Under the pieces are notes generated by a model. It worked only from the letters and a program-made list of their open reading frames with translations, was not told the origin of the DNA and ran no database searches. This document shows, piece by piece, positions 35,388 to 43,434 of a stretch of 64,000 bases of DNA. The position numbers were made by a program, and so were the translations under genes. Each line of letters starts with the position of its first letter. Position 1 is the stretch's first letter. This DNA is from Dehalococcoidia bacterium (GTDB lineage Bacteria > Chloroflexota > Dehalococcoidia > DSTF01 > JACRBR01): positions 37,266-101,265 of the forward strand of contig JAKFYB010000001.1 of the NCBI GenBank assembly GCA_021731085.1, written 5' to 3'.

Positions 35388-35855
35388 TTACGCCTTGCGT
35401 GTGTACGTCGTCGTCATGAAGTGCCGCCACGAGCCGTCGGCTTCCTCGACGTACGCCTTCAGTGTGCGGTTCTTTTCGTCGATGACTTCATGCACATCGC
35501 GGTAATTCTGCATGCGTCCGGAGCCGTCAAATGCGGGACCCTCGCAGGCAAGCGTGAGCGTGTTGCCGTCGAGCTTGCCGTCGTAGACCCACTGATACGA
35601 ACCCATCGTGCCGACCCAGGTGCCAACGAACCGATCTCGCTTCGGGTCGAAGCCGAGCGTCACTTGCGACTGTCCCGTCCCTCCGTCGTAACGGCCGCGA
35701 CCAACGATCCACAGGTCACCCATAGCGGTCACCGTCTCAGTACCTGTCATGCCTTCGCCGTCCGACGTCCACTCGCCGACGAGCTGCTGCAGCCATTCGT
35801 GTTGTGCGACGGGCGCTTCCGGCGTGAACTCTTGCGGTGCTGTCTCGGTCGTCAT
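35388..35855 (-). CDS. DUF1579 protein
   Basis: 155 residues. DUF1579 pattern: HEWLQQLVGEWTSDGEGM at the start, then GTETVTAMGDLWIVGRGRYD, TLGFDPKRDRFVGTWVGTM and KLDGNTLTLACEGPAFDG. This is a lipocalin-like beta barrel of unknown function that often accompanies SRPBCC proteins in ArsR-controlled clusters. Overlaps neither neighbour; 20-base gaps suggest a shared transcript. Confidence 0.88.
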   Translation of the reverse strand: MTTETAPQEFTPEAPVAQHEWLQQLVGEWTSDGEGMTGTETVTAMGDLWIVGRGRYDGGTGQSQVTLGFDPKRDRFVGTWVGTMGSYQWVYDGKLDGNTLTLACEGPAFDGSGRMQNYRDVHEVIDEKNRTLKAYVEEADGSWRHFMTTTYTRKA

Positions 35856-35875
35856 CGGCAGTCCTTCCTTTGGTG

Positions 35876-36394
35876 CTACTCGTCTAGCTGTTGCGTCGCG
35901 CTCTTGCGCGCGTCATTCAGGGAGGTGGCAAGCTTCTCGAACGACTCCGCCCAGCCGGTCGCGGCGTCGTCTGCGGAACGTCCTTCAGGGATGCCGGCGT
36001 GGGTCATCGTCATGCGCGTACCGGACGCCGTGTCTTCGAGCGTGACGGTGACGAGCGTGACGAGCGGAAAGTCCGCCCCCATGCCGTACGCCGTGGCAGG
36101 GACGGCGTGCCCGTGTTTGTCCGCGAAGCTATCGGTGTAGACGATGCGCTCGGGTTCGACGATCTCCCTATAAACGCCGGTGGTCCACACGTCGGTTCCG
36201 CGCGGACCACGCATTGCGTTCAGGTACGTTCCGCCGACGCGCAGGTCGATGCGGCAGAAGGGTGCGGTGTAGTCCTTCGGGCCCCACCACTGCATGAACG
36301 CGTCGGGCCGCGTCCACGCCTCCCAGACGAGCGCGCAACGCGCCGCGAAGTCGCGCGTGATGGTGAAGGAGGTGTCGGTGACGGCGGTGCGCAT
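35876..36394 (-). CDS. SRPBCC (AHSA1-like) protein 7
   Basis: 172 residues. FTITRDFAARCALVWEAWTR then FMQWWGPKDYTAPFCRIDLR gives the standard AHSA1 opening and the W-W-G-P block; RIVYTDSFADKHGHAVPATA and a closing WAESFEKLATSL helix complete the fold. Probable ligand-binding protein. Lies between DUF1801 and DUF1579 genes with short gaps. Confidence 0.92.
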   Translation of the reverse strand: MRTAVTDTSFTITRDFAARCALVWEAWTRPDAFMQWWGPKDYTAPFCRIDLRVGGTYLNAMRGPRGTDVWTTGVYREIVEPERIVYTDSFADKHGHAVPATAYGMGADFPLVTLVTVTLEDTASGTRMTMTHAGIPEGRSADDAATGWAESFEKLATSLNDARKSATQQLDE

Positions 36395-36411
36395 CGTTGA
36401 TCCTTCGTCGA

Positions 36412-36828
36412 CTATCGAGCTGTGGCCTTCTTCTTCGCCGATGCCTGCGTTGCGGTTACCTTCTTTGCCACCGTCTTGGCGTCGATCTCTGCTTTGCGCG
36501 CGCTAACGATCTTCTTCACGAGTGTCGCCGGGATGGGCTTGTCGAGCGGGAAGCGTATCGTGCCCTTCGACGTGTCGTACTTCGCGATAACGCTGGGATC
36601 GACGCTTGCGGGTAGCCCGCCATACAAGGCGAGGTGTTTGCTCGTGGCGCCGTAATAGATGAGCGGCTTGCCCTTGTACTTGAAGGTTGGCAGCCCGTAG
36701 CTGATGCTCTCGACCGCATCTGGCACGAGCGTCTTCACGGACTCCCGCACTTTCGCGAGGTGCGCGCGCGGCGCTTCCGGTATGTCCTCGAGGTATGCAT
36801 CGACGGTCTTGTACGCCTTCATTGCCAT
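36412..36828 (-). CDS. DUF1801 (YdhG/iron-chaperone-like) protein
   Basis: 138 residues. DUF1801 signatures: YLEDIPEAPRAHLAKVRESV, ESISYGLPTFKYKGKPLIYY, HLALYGG and GTIRFPLDKPIP. A Lys/Ala-rich tail follows (KKVTATQASAKKKATAR), unusual in length and probably disordered. Related proteins (frataxin-like fold) have been linked to iron handling in Bacillus, but the function is not established generally. Confidence 0.9.
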   Translation of the reverse strand: MAMKAYKTVDAYLEDIPEAPRAHLAKVRESVKTLVPDAVESISYGLPTFKYKGKPLIYYGATSKHLALYGGLPASVDPSVIAKYDTSKGTIRFPLDKPIPATLVKKIVSARKAEIDAKTVAKKVTATQASAKKKATAR

Positions 36829-36840
36829 CGCCGTGTCTCC

Positions 36841-37272
36841 TTACGCCGCCTCGGTGAGATAGCTCTCGAGGTTGATGAGCATCTCCGTCCAGCCCTGGCG
36901 CTGCACCTCGGCGGTGTTTTCGTCCTCCAGCGTGAGGACGAGTGTGAGCTTCGTCTTGCCGCCGTCGTCCGCGAACGTCACCCTCACGGGACGGCCATCG
37001 CCGATCGTGAAGGCGATGCGCTCAGGTTCGACGATCTCGTCGTACGTCGCTTCGAAGTCGAAGGCACCTTCGTCGCCCTCTGGAGGCGCGAAGCCGATCT
37101 TGATCGCGCCGCCCGGACGCGCATCGCTCTCCGCGTACGGCGTCGTCCAGCCACCGCCAGCGTGATACCAGTTCACGAGGTGCTTCGGGTCGGTCCACGC
37201 CTGGAACACGAGTTCGCGTGGCGCGTCGAACGTGCGCGTGATTTCGATCGTTCGCGCTGCGGCTTCTGACAT
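36841..37272 (-). CDS. SRPBCC (AHSA1-like) protein 6
   Basis: 143 residues. Opening strand IEITRTFDAPRELVFQAWTD, a variant block (HLVNWYHAGGGWTTPYAESD, where W-W-G-P is replaced by N-W-Y-H), then RPGGAIKIGF, ERIAFTIGDGRPVRVTFADD and a closing GWTEMLINLESYL. The block change suggests a different ligand from its relatives. A gap of 42 bases separates it from the MMPL gene upstream in transcription. Confidence 0.92.
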   Translation of the reverse strand: MSEAAARTIEITRTFDAPRELVFQAWTDPKHLVNWYHAGGGWTTPYAESDARPGGAIKIGFAPPEGDEGAFDFEATYDEIVEPERIAFTIGDGRPVRVTFADDGGKTKLTLVLTLEDENTAEVQRQGWTEMLINLESYLTEAA

Positions 37273-37314
37273 GGTGTGCTCCTTGCGCTGCCGGCATCGG
37301 CCAAGCAGCCGCGT

Positions 37315-39495
37315 CTAGTCGCCGCCACCACCGATGCCGGGCTCCGGCAGGTCGGATGTTCGCGGGCGCGGTGTAGGTTCTGCTTCGACTCGAAGGTCCG
37401 GGAGCCAGTGTAGCCACGACGGCAAGTACCAGTTCCACTTGCCGAGTAGCTCCATCGTCGAGGGCACGAGCATGAGGCGCACCAACGTCGCGTCGATGAA
37501 GATGGCGAACGCCAGCCCGAATCCGAGCAGTTTCAGGTCGCGGCCCTCACCAAGCACGAACGCTCCGAAGACGCAAACCATGATCGCAGCCGCGGCCGTG
37601 ATCACGCGTCCGGTCGCCGCAAGACCGTCGGCTACGGCCTGCTTGTTATCGCCGGTGCGGTCGTACTCCTCGCGGACGCGTGTGAGCAGGAAGACCTCGT
37701 AGTCCATCGAGAGGCCGAAGATGATCGCGAACAGCATCATCGGCGCCCATGCTTCGATTGGTCCCTCGCGGCCGAGGCCGATGAGGTTGTCGCCGACTCC
37801 CCACTGAAAGACGAGCACCAGCGTGCCGAACGTTGCGAGCAGCGTCAGCATGTTCATCACGACAGCCTTCGCTGACACGACGATGCTCTTGAACACGACC
37901 GTGAGGAGAAGGAACGACAGCACGAGCACGCTGCCGACGAAGATTGGGAAGTACTGCCGGATGTAGTCTGCAAAGTCGACGACGAACGGCCCATCGCCCG
38001 TCAGGAAGATCTCCGGCGACTCGCCGTCGATGACGGACGGAATGACCTCGTTGCGGATGCGGTGGACGAGTTCGGTCGTTTCGCGATCCTGCGGCGCCGA
38101 GTCCGGGTACACGTTGAACAGGAGGAGGTTATCGCCCGCTGTATTCGGTTGCGTGACCGAGGCCACGCCGACCGTGTTTTCGAGTGCGGCACTCAGCTCA
38201 CTAACCAACTCCTCGTCGGCCTCACCATTGGGCGTGTCGGCGACGACCAAGATCGGGCCGTTGTAACCGGGGCCGAAGCCGAGTGCGATGAGGTCGAAGC
38301 TCTTACGCGTGGTGTCCGATTCGGGGAAGTTGCCGGCGTCGCCGAAGCCGAGGCGCAGCCAGAACACGGGCAGCGCCAGCGCGACGAGAATGCCCGCGCT
38401 CAGGATGAATGCCGGCCAGGGGTGGTTCTGGATGAGGCGACTCCAGCGGTACCAGAACCCACTCGTGTCCTTTCCCTCAGCGACCTTGCGGTGCGGAAGG
38501 CCGAACCGATCGATGTTGCGACCACAAAATCCGAGCAGCGCCGGAAGGAGCGTCAGGGCCGCTGTCATCGTGAACAAAACGGCGAGGATCGCGCTGATTG
38601 AAATGCTGCGCATGAACTCGAGGTTCATTGCGAACATCCCGAAGAGGGCGATGACAACGGTGAGTCCCGCGAACAACACCGCGCGTCCTGATGTGTCGAG
38701 CGCCAGCGTCACTGATTCCTCAGGATCGAGACCGTCGTGCAGGCCCTGGCGGTAGCGTGTCACGACCAACAGCGCGTAGTCGATGCCGACGCCGATGCCG
38801 ATCATCGCGGCGACGGCCGTCGTGAACTCGGGCACATCCAGCACGTTCGTCATGAGGCCGATCGCGGCGGCGCCGGTACCGACACCGAACAGCGCCGTCA
38901 GGATCGGCAGGCCCATCGCGAGCAGGGAGCCGAAGGCGATAAGGAGAATGATCACTGCTGCGAGAATGCCGACGAGCTCGCTCGAGAAGTCGGGTTGCGC
39001 CGCGAAGATGAAACCGCCAAGTTCGACCTGGAGACCGTCGACATCGATCGCCGCGCGCAAGTCCTTGATGGTTTTCGCGTCTTCCGTGTATTCGGCGCCG
39101 AGCCGGTCGCCAAAGTTGATCTCCGCATAAGCGATCGTGCCGTCCTCGGAAATCTGGTGCGCGTTCTCAGGCGCGTATGGGCTCACGACCTCCACCTCTG
39201 ACACGGACGATTCGATGTCAGCGAAGAATTGCTCCATCGCCGCTTGCACCTGTGCGTCCCGCGCGCCCTGTTCGGCTTGGAAGACGACCTGGCCGAAGAA
39301 GCCCGTTCGCTCTTGAATGCCGCGCTCCTGCAGAAGGTCGATCGCCTGCTGACTCTCAGAGCCAGGGAGCTTGAATTCGGTTTTGAATTCACCCGCGAAC
39401 GCAACGGAGAGTGCCATCGTGCCAACGAGGAGGGCGATCCAACCGAGCACGACGAACCGGCGGCGGCGGTAGCAGAATTTTGCGAGGGATTTCAT
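37315..39495 (-). CDS. MMPL/RND-family transporter
   Basis: 726 residues with the duplicated layout of MMPL proteins: one N-terminal helix, a large extracytoplasmic loop (about 40-175), five helices, a second loop (about 380-500) and five to six helices. Conserved features include IGIGVGIDYALLVVTRYRQG and FGLSMDYEVFLLTRVREEYD, where the acidic residues in GxDY support proton use. Exports lipids or hydrophobic compounds across the membrane. In the ArsR-SRPBCC run, it could export the ligands the SRPBCC proteins bind; this link is inferred. Confidence 0.93.
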   Translation of the reverse strand: MKSLAKFCYRRRRFVVLGWIALLVGTMALSVAFAGEFKTEFKLPGSESQQAIDLLQERGIQERTGFFGQVVFQAEQGARDAQVQAAMEQFFADIESSVSEVEVVSPYAPENAHQISEDGTIAYAEINFGDRLGAEYTEDAKTIKDLRAAIDVDGLQVELGGFIFAAQPDFSSELVGILAAVIILLIAFGSLLAMGLPILTALFGVGTGAAAIGLMTNVLDVPEFTTAVAAMIGIGVGIDYALLVVTRYRQGLHDGLDPEESVTLALDTSGRAVLFAGLTVVIALFGMFAMNLEFMRSISISAILAVLFTMTAALTLLPALLGFCGRNIDRFGLPHRKVAEGKDTSGFWYRWSRLIQNHPWPAFILSAGILVALALPVFWLRLGFGDAGNFPESDTTRKSFDLIALGFGPGYNGPILVVADTPNGEADEELVSELSAALENTVGVASVTQPNTAGDNLLLFNVYPDSAPQDRETTELVHRIRNEVIPSVIDGESPEIFLTGDGPFVVDFADYIRQYFPIFVGSVLVLSFLLLTVVFKSIVVSAKAVVMNMLTLLATFGTLVLVFQWGVGDNLIGLGREGPIEAWAPMMLFAIIFGLSMDYEVFLLTRVREEYDRTGDNKQAVADGLAATGRVITAAAAIMVCVFGAFVLGEGRDLKLLGFGLAFAIFIDATLVRLMLVPSTMELLGKWNWYLPSWLHWLPDLRVEAEPTPRPRTSDLPEPGIGGGGD

Positions 39496-39613
39496 CTGTG
39501 TCCTTCCGGGTGTGTCATTTCCAATGTGGCGTGCGGCGCGAATCTCGCCAGTTTCATCTTAAACCGTCGTGCCTGCGGTGCCCTGACAGCGGCATGTCAG
39601 TAGCGTTACATCA

Positions 39614-39649
39614 GGGCGCACGGTGAAGGGACAGTTGCACCGTGCGCCC
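39614..39649 (-). terminator. 12-bp perfect stem in the SRPBCC run
   Basis: GGGCGCACGGTG (39614-39625) and CACCGTGCGCCC (39638-39649) are perfect complements with a 12-base loop. It lies between SRPBCC protein 5 and the MMPL gene. No T-run follows on the reverse strand, so it may be an attenuator, an mRNA-stability element or a weak terminator rather than a full intrinsic terminator. It is a plausible border between the promoter-proximal half and the MMPL half of the run. Confidence 0.5.
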
Positions 39650-39664
39650 GAAAATGAATCGCGT

Positions 39665-40174
39665 TCAGGCGGCGAGCAATTCCTCGAGCTTGTCGAGGCT
39701 CTCGCTCCAGCCCTGCACCATGCCCATCTCTGCGAGTTGCTCCAGATCCGCCGCGGACGCGAATTTGGTTACCGACGACAGCTTCGTCTTGTTGCCACCC
39801 AGGTCGATGAAGTTGAAGGTCACCACCATCGACGGCATGTCAGTATTGTCGTTGCCGTCGGAGTCCGTGAAGATGTCGCGCCACACGATCTTCTCCGGCG
39901 GCACAATCTCCTCGTACGCGCCTTTCCCCCATGCTTCGGTGCCATCCGGGCCTGTCATGCAGTACAACCAGCTTCCGCCGACGCGAAAGTCGATGTTCTT
40001 GACGGTCGCGGGCCACTCGCGCGGACCCCACCACTTCGTGAGCATCTCCGCGTCGGAGAACGCTTTGAACACGAGTTCACGCGGCGCGTTGAACGTGCGT
40101 TCGAGGAGGAGGGTTTTCGCTTTCTGGTCGACGATCGCCGTGGTCGTCGGTGTACTTACGTCAGTGCCTGGCAT
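39665..40174 (-). CDS. SRPBCC (AHSA1-like) protein 5
   Basis: 169 residues. LLLERTFNAPRELVFKAFSD, then LTKWWGPREWPATVKNIDFR, SWLYCMTGPDGTEAWGKGAY and a closing GWSESLDKLEELLAA. It is a clear tandem duplicate of the next protein (40217-40732): the W-W-G-P-R-E-W-P block, the GPDGTEAWGK block and the ending are shared. Both start near Met-Pro-x-Thr-Asp-Val-Ser-Thr. Confidence 0.94.
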   Translation of the reverse strand: MPGTDVSTPTTTAIVDQKAKTLLLERTFNAPRELVFKAFSDAEMLTKWWGPREWPATVKNIDFRVGGSWLYCMTGPDGTEAWGKGAYEEIVPPEKIVWRDIFTDSDGNDNTDMPSMVVTFNFIDLGGNKTKLSSVTKFASAADLEQLAEMGMVQGWSESLDKLEELLAA

Positions 40175-40216
40175 GTGAAACTCCTAGCTCTCCGGTGCTC
40201 CATTAATTGTGTGTCG

Positions 40217-40732
40217 CTAGAGGAGCGTCTCGAGAAGCTCGTCCAGTTTGTCGAGGCTCTCGCTAAGGCCCGACACCACGCCCATCTCTGTCACGGCCTT
40301 CAGCTGCTCCGCGGATGCGTACTCGCTCATCGACGACATCTTCGTCCGCCCATCGCCGAGGTCGACGAAGTTGAATGTTGCGAGCGTCGATGGCATCTCC
40401 GGACTCTCGTTGCCCTCTGCGTCTGAGAAGTAGTCCACCCAGACAACTTTTTCGACGGGGATGATCACCTTGTAGACAGCCTTGCCCCACGCCTCCGTGC
40501 CATCGGGTCCCGTCATGTGATAGTGCCAGACGCCGCCCGGCCTTACGTCCATGACCTTATTCGTCGTCGGCCACTCGCGTGGTCCCCACCACTTGACGAT
40601 CATCGCAGGATCGGTGAACGCCTTAAAGACGAGTTCGCGCGGCGCCTTGAAGATGCGCTCGACGAGGAGTGTCTTGCCACCTTCCCCGATCCAGGCGCCT
40701 GTGGCGGATGTACTTACGTCTGTGCGTGGCAT
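40217..40732 (-). CDS. SRPBCC (AHSA1-like) protein 4
   Basis: 171 residues. LLVERIFKAPRELVFKAFTD, IVKWWGPREWPTTNKVMDVR, VWHYHMTGPDGTEAWGKAVY and GLSESLDKLDELLETLL. Sister of protein 5, from which it differs mainly at the N-terminus and in cavity-lining positions of the middle strands (CMTG against HMTG, IVWRDIF against VVWVDYF). Such paired copies suggest ligand diversification by local duplication. Confidence 0.94.
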   Translation of the reverse strand: MPRTDVSTSATGAWIGEGGKTLLVERIFKAPRELVFKAFTDPAMIVKWWGPREWPTTNKVMDVRPGGVWHYHMTGPDGTEAWGKAVYKVIIPVEKVVWVDYFSDAEGNESPEMPSTLATFNFVDLGDGRTKMSSMSEYASAEQLKAVTEMGVVSGLSESLDKLDELLETLL

Positions 40733-40775
40733 TTGAACTTCCTATGCCTGCGAAGCCCCGGTTCGTTGAGTGTTG

Positions 40776-41318
40776 TTAGCTCAGCGTCTTGAGCAGCTCT
40801 TCCATGCGCCCGAAGCTCTCGGCAGCGCCACCGGCCATACCGCTCTCGTTGAGCACGACGTCGCGCTGTTCGCGGTTCTTGTACAGCGTCGTGGCGTACA
40901 TCGTCGTCGTGTCGCCTTCTTCCTTCATGATCAGCGTGTTGATCGTGCCGGAGCCCATCGACTCGAAGTACGGCTCCTCGAAGTTCTCGGTGCAGACCAG
41001 CCGTGTCGGCGCTTCGACGTCGATGTACTCGCCATAGATGCACATCTCATCGTTGGTCGCTGAGTACTCCGTCGGGTTGTCGGCCTTCGCGTCCTTCTTC
41101 ATGACGAAGCGGTACTTGCCGCCCGGCCGGAGGTCGATGTCGCAGACCGGCAGCGTCCAGTCGCTTGGGCCGAACCAGCGCTTCATGTGCTCGGGCTTCG
41201 TCCAGCAGTCGAATACGAGCTGCGCGGGCGCTTTGAATGCGCGCGTCATGAGTATCTCGAGGTCGCCCTTGCCTTCGACTGTGAGGCCGTTGATCGTTGT
41301 GGTCGTGGGGGATGGCAT
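40776..41318 (-). CDS. SRPBCC (AHSA1-like) protein 3
   Basis: 180 residues from the ATG at 41318, with aaggagc upstream; the longer open frame runs back into the next gene's 3' end. LEILMTRAFKAPAQLVFDCW then MKRWFGPSDWTLPVCDIDLR gives the family pattern with W-F-G-P in place of W-W-G-P; KYRFVMKKDAK and a closing SFGRMEELLKTLS. Contains a short Lys/Asp-rich insertion (KKDAKADNPTEYSATND). Confidence 0.93.
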   Translation of the reverse strand: MPSPTTTTINGLTVEGKGDLEILMTRAFKAPAQLVFDCWTKPEHMKRWFGPSDWTLPVCDIDLRPGGKYRFVMKKDAKADNPTEYSATNDEMCIYGEYIDVEAPTRLVCTENFEEPYFESMGSGTINTLIMKEEGDTTTMYATTLYKNREQRDVVLNESGMAGGAAESFGRMEELLKTLS

Positions 41319-41371
41319 GTCTGCGTGCTCCTTCGCTATCTCGCTCGGGGATTCAAACCGTGAGTGCAGGT

Positions 41372-41848
41372 TCAACTCATTGTTTTGAGATACTCCGCTA
41401 GGCAGGCGAGCGTCTGCTTGCCACCTTCGATCGCGCCATACTCGACGACGTGCCGTTCGCGCTCTATGGCAGATGCGAAGATGGCGCGCCACGTGATCTC
41501 GGTCTGACCACCTGCATCGCGGAAGATCGCGTCACCCTGGAATGCGAGCGCCGGATCTGGCGCATCGTCGCTGTGGTCGTACGCGATGCGCTCCGGCGCC
41601 ACGATGGCGGTGTAGTCCATACGGTTGGGGTAGTCGATGCCGTCGGGACCGTGCATGATGTAGCGCCAGGCGCCGCCGACACGGAAGTCCATCGAGAGCG
41701 TCTCGTTGCGGAATCCCTCTGGCCCCCACCAGTGGTCGAGATGCTCCGGGCTGGACCAGGCCTTGAAGACGAGGTCGCGAGGTGCATCGAACACGCGCGA
41801 AATGACGATTTCCCGGGTAGATGTGTCGGTCTGGGTTTGCGTGCTCAT
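41372..41848 (-). CDS. SRPBCC (AHSA1-like) protein 2
   Basis: 158 residues. IVISRVFDAPRDLVFKAWSS, HLDHWWGPEGFRNETLSMDF and RVGGAWRYIMHGPDGIDYPN. The first 90 residues are nearly the same as in protein 1 (41845-42357), including the opening TQTQTDTS; the C-terminal third has diverged more. Its start overlaps the stop of protein 1, so the two are co-translated. Confidence 0.94.
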   Translation of the reverse strand: MSTQTQTDTSTREIVISRVFDAPRDLVFKAWSSPEHLDHWWGPEGFRNETLSMDFRVGGAWRYIMHGPDGIDYPNRMDYTAIVAPERIAYDHSDDAPDPALAFQGDAIFRDAGGQTEITWRAIFASAIERERHVVEYGAIEGGKQTLACLAEYLKTMS

Positions 41849-42357
41849 GTTTGACTTCCTCTCGCGGGTATCTCGCGCGTATAGATGTTCTTCAGGTACG
41901 CGGCCAGACGCGCAAGCGTTTGTTTGCCGCCCTCGATGGCGCCGACTTCCTCGATTTGCCTCGCGCGCTCTTCCTCGCTTTCGAAGATGACGCGCATCGT
42001 CACCTCTGTGCGGTTTGCCGACACTTCCGCGAACGTGGTCACACCGTCAAAGGCCGGCTCCGCGTTCGCGACGTCGTCGCTGAGCAGGTAGGCGATGCGC
42101 TCCGCCGCTGCGATCTCCGTGTAGTCCATGCGATTCGGATAGTCGACGCTGTCCGGGCCGTGCATGATGTAACGCCAGGCCCCGCCGACACGGAAGTCCA
42201 TCGACAGCGTCACGTTACGAAAGCCTTCCGGGCCCCACCACCTGTCGAGGTGCTCTGGGCTGGACCAGGCATCGAACACGACATCACGCGGCGCGTCGAA
42301 TACGCGCGAGAGGACGATTTCTCTGTTTGATGTATCTGTCTGTGTTTGCATGTTCAC
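41845..42357 (-). CDS. SRPBCC (AHSA1-like) protein 1
   Basis: 170 residues. The GTG at 42357 is seven bases after an aggag site, a better distance than the ATG six bases later. IVLSRVFDAPRDVVFDAWSS, HLDRWWGPEGFRNVTLSMDF and RVGGAWRYIMHGPDSVDYPN. Sister of protein 2. The C-terminus is longer by about ten residues (YTREIPARGSQT), probably unconstrained read-through beyond the closing helix. Confidence 0.94.
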   Translation of the reverse strand: MNMQTQTDTSNREIVLSRVFDAPRDVVFDAWSSPEHLDRWWGPEGFRNVTLSMDFRVGGAWRYIMHGPDSVDYPNRMDYTEIAAAERIAYLLSDDVANAEPAFDGVTTFAEVSANRTEVTMRVIFESEEERARQIEEVGAIEGGKQTLARLAAYLKNIYTREIPARGSQT

Positions 42358-42411
42358 GTCAGTTCTCCTCTCGCCCGCACTCGATGTTCGCGTTGCTCCT
42401 TGAGTTGCAGG

Positions 42412-42837
42412 CTATCCTTTAAGCCAGCTCCAGCGGCCCTTGATCACGGCGACGAGCAACAGGCCGACTACGAGCGGGTACAGCGCAGGAACGATGCCCA
42501 TGGCGGCGGCGGTCGAGATGACTGCGCCGAACATGATGATGGCGAGTCCGGCGGCGGCGATGGGGGTTAGTCGACGCTGGATGCGTGTGATGCCCGGAAG
42601 GATAAGGCCGAAGCCGCCGAGCACTTCGGCGACGCCGATGAAGTACAGGAACGAGATCGGCCAGTCGATGTCCTTCGTCATGTCTTCCGGCGATATCACG
42701 AACTTCATCGCGCCTGCGAAGACGAACAGCGCGGCGAGCAACCCCTGAATCGCCCAGAGTGTGTATGGGGCGAACTTCTCCCGGCGTGACTGGCGCCGAC
42801 TGGCGGCGGGGTGCATGAGGGCGAATGCTGCGGACAT
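42412..42837 (-). CDS. DoxX-like membrane protein
   Basis: 141 residues with four membrane helices. DoxX family pattern: LWAIQGLLAALFVFAGAMKF near the start, then SFLYFIGVAEVLGGFGLILP and AAGLAIIMFGAV. DoxX proteins are small quinone- or thiol-related membrane proteins; this type is often second in ArsR-SRPBCC clusters. An N-terminal basic stretch (AASRRQSRREKFAPY) precedes the first helix. Confidence 0.9.
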   Translation of the reverse strand: MSAAFALMHPAASRRQSRREKFAPYTLWAIQGLLAALFVFAGAMKFVISPEDMTKDIDWPISFLYFIGVAEVLGGFGLILPGITRIQRRLTPIAAAGLAIIMFGAVISTAAAMGIVPALYPLVVGLLLVAVIKGRWSWLKG

Positions 42838-42904
42838 CTCTGTGGTTCCTTTCTCTGTATCTCTGTCGCCGTGGCTGGCTGCTGTGTGACGCGTATTCCG
42901 CTAT

Positions 42905-43267
42905 CTACGGTGCTGTTGGGCCATCCTCTGTCTCTCTCCGCTCTTGCTTCTGCAGTTCCTTGAGATATTCATCGAGGCGGTCGAAGCGCGCCTCCCAGAA
43001 CTCGCGGTAGTTGGCGACCCACTCGTCGACATCCCTCAGGCGGTCGGCCTTGAGGCGGCAGGGGCGCCACTGCGCTTCCCGACCGCGCTCAATGAGGCCG
43101 GCCTTCTCGAGCACCTTCAGGTGCTTGGAAACGGCCGGCATGCTCATCTTGAAGGGCTCAGCCAGCTCGGTAACCGACGCCTCACCGGAGGACAGGCGGG
43201 CGAGGATCGCGCGCCTCGTCGGGTCGGCGAGGGCGGAGAACGTGTTGCTGAGTGCGTCGGTTGCCAT
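42905..43267 (-). CDS. ArsR-family winged-helix repressor
   Basis: 120 residues. Classic ArsR layout: LSNTFSALADPTRRAILARL, ASVTELAEPFKMSMPAVSKH (recognition helix), LKVLEKAGLIERGREAQWRP, then a C-terminal helix WEARFDRLDEYLKELQKQ. There is no Cys pair of the metal-sensing kind, so it is probably of the non-metal, SRPBCC-associated subgroup. First gene of the reverse run, directly behind a promoter with a palindrome over the expected start of transcription, so autoregulation is likely. Confidence 0.94.
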   Translation of the reverse strand: MATDALSNTFSALADPTRRAILARLSSGEASVTELAEPFKMSMPAVSKHLKVLEKAGLIERGREAQWRPCRLKADRLRDVDEWVANYREFWEARFDRLDEYLKELQKQERRETEDGPTAP

Positions 43268-43279
43268 GGTACTGAACCT

Positions 43280-43297
43280 GTCGGTTAATTAACTGAC
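43280..43297. promoter_or_regulatory. 18-bp palindromic operator before arsR
   Basis: GTCGGTTAATTAACTGAC: the halves match at eight of nine positions around a central TTAATTAA. It begins 13 bases upstream of the ArsR ATG and just downstream of the reverse-strand -10 region, where a bound repressor would block transcription. Size and symmetry suit a dimeric ArsR protein. The palindrome is seen; the binding is inferred. Confidence 0.7.
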
Positions 43298-43301
43298 TGG
43301 T

Positions 43302-43330
43302 AAATTACAGCAGCGGGCTAATGCTGTCAA
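43302..43330 (-). promoter_or_regulatory. reverse-strand promoter for arsR run
   Basis: On the reverse strand a perfect TTGACA (-35, 43325-43330) is followed by TGTAAT (43304-43309) after 15 bases or TAATTT (43302-43307) after 17 bases. The palindrome at 43280-43297 lies at the expected start. The match to the sigma-70-type consensus and the position support a real promoter for arsR and the genes behind it. Confidence 0.65.
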
Positions 43331-43359
43331 CCCCTTCCGACGCCAAATTCGGAAACTTG

Positions 43360-43388
43360 TTGACACTGGATTCGGGCAGCCGGATACT
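43360..43388 (+). promoter_or_regulatory. forward promoter for acyl-CoA cluster
   Basis: TTGACA at 43360-43365 and GATACT at 43383-43388 with a 17-base spacer; four of six -10 bases match consensus. Lies 46 bases before the GTG of the first DUF35 gene, and back-to-back with the arsR promoter. The ArsR palindrome is about 65 bases upstream, so shared control is possible but not evident. Confidence 0.5.
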
Positions 43389-43434
43389 AACCAAACGGTC
43401 GAAACTCTACGACCAAATGGTGAGGATTTGAGAC

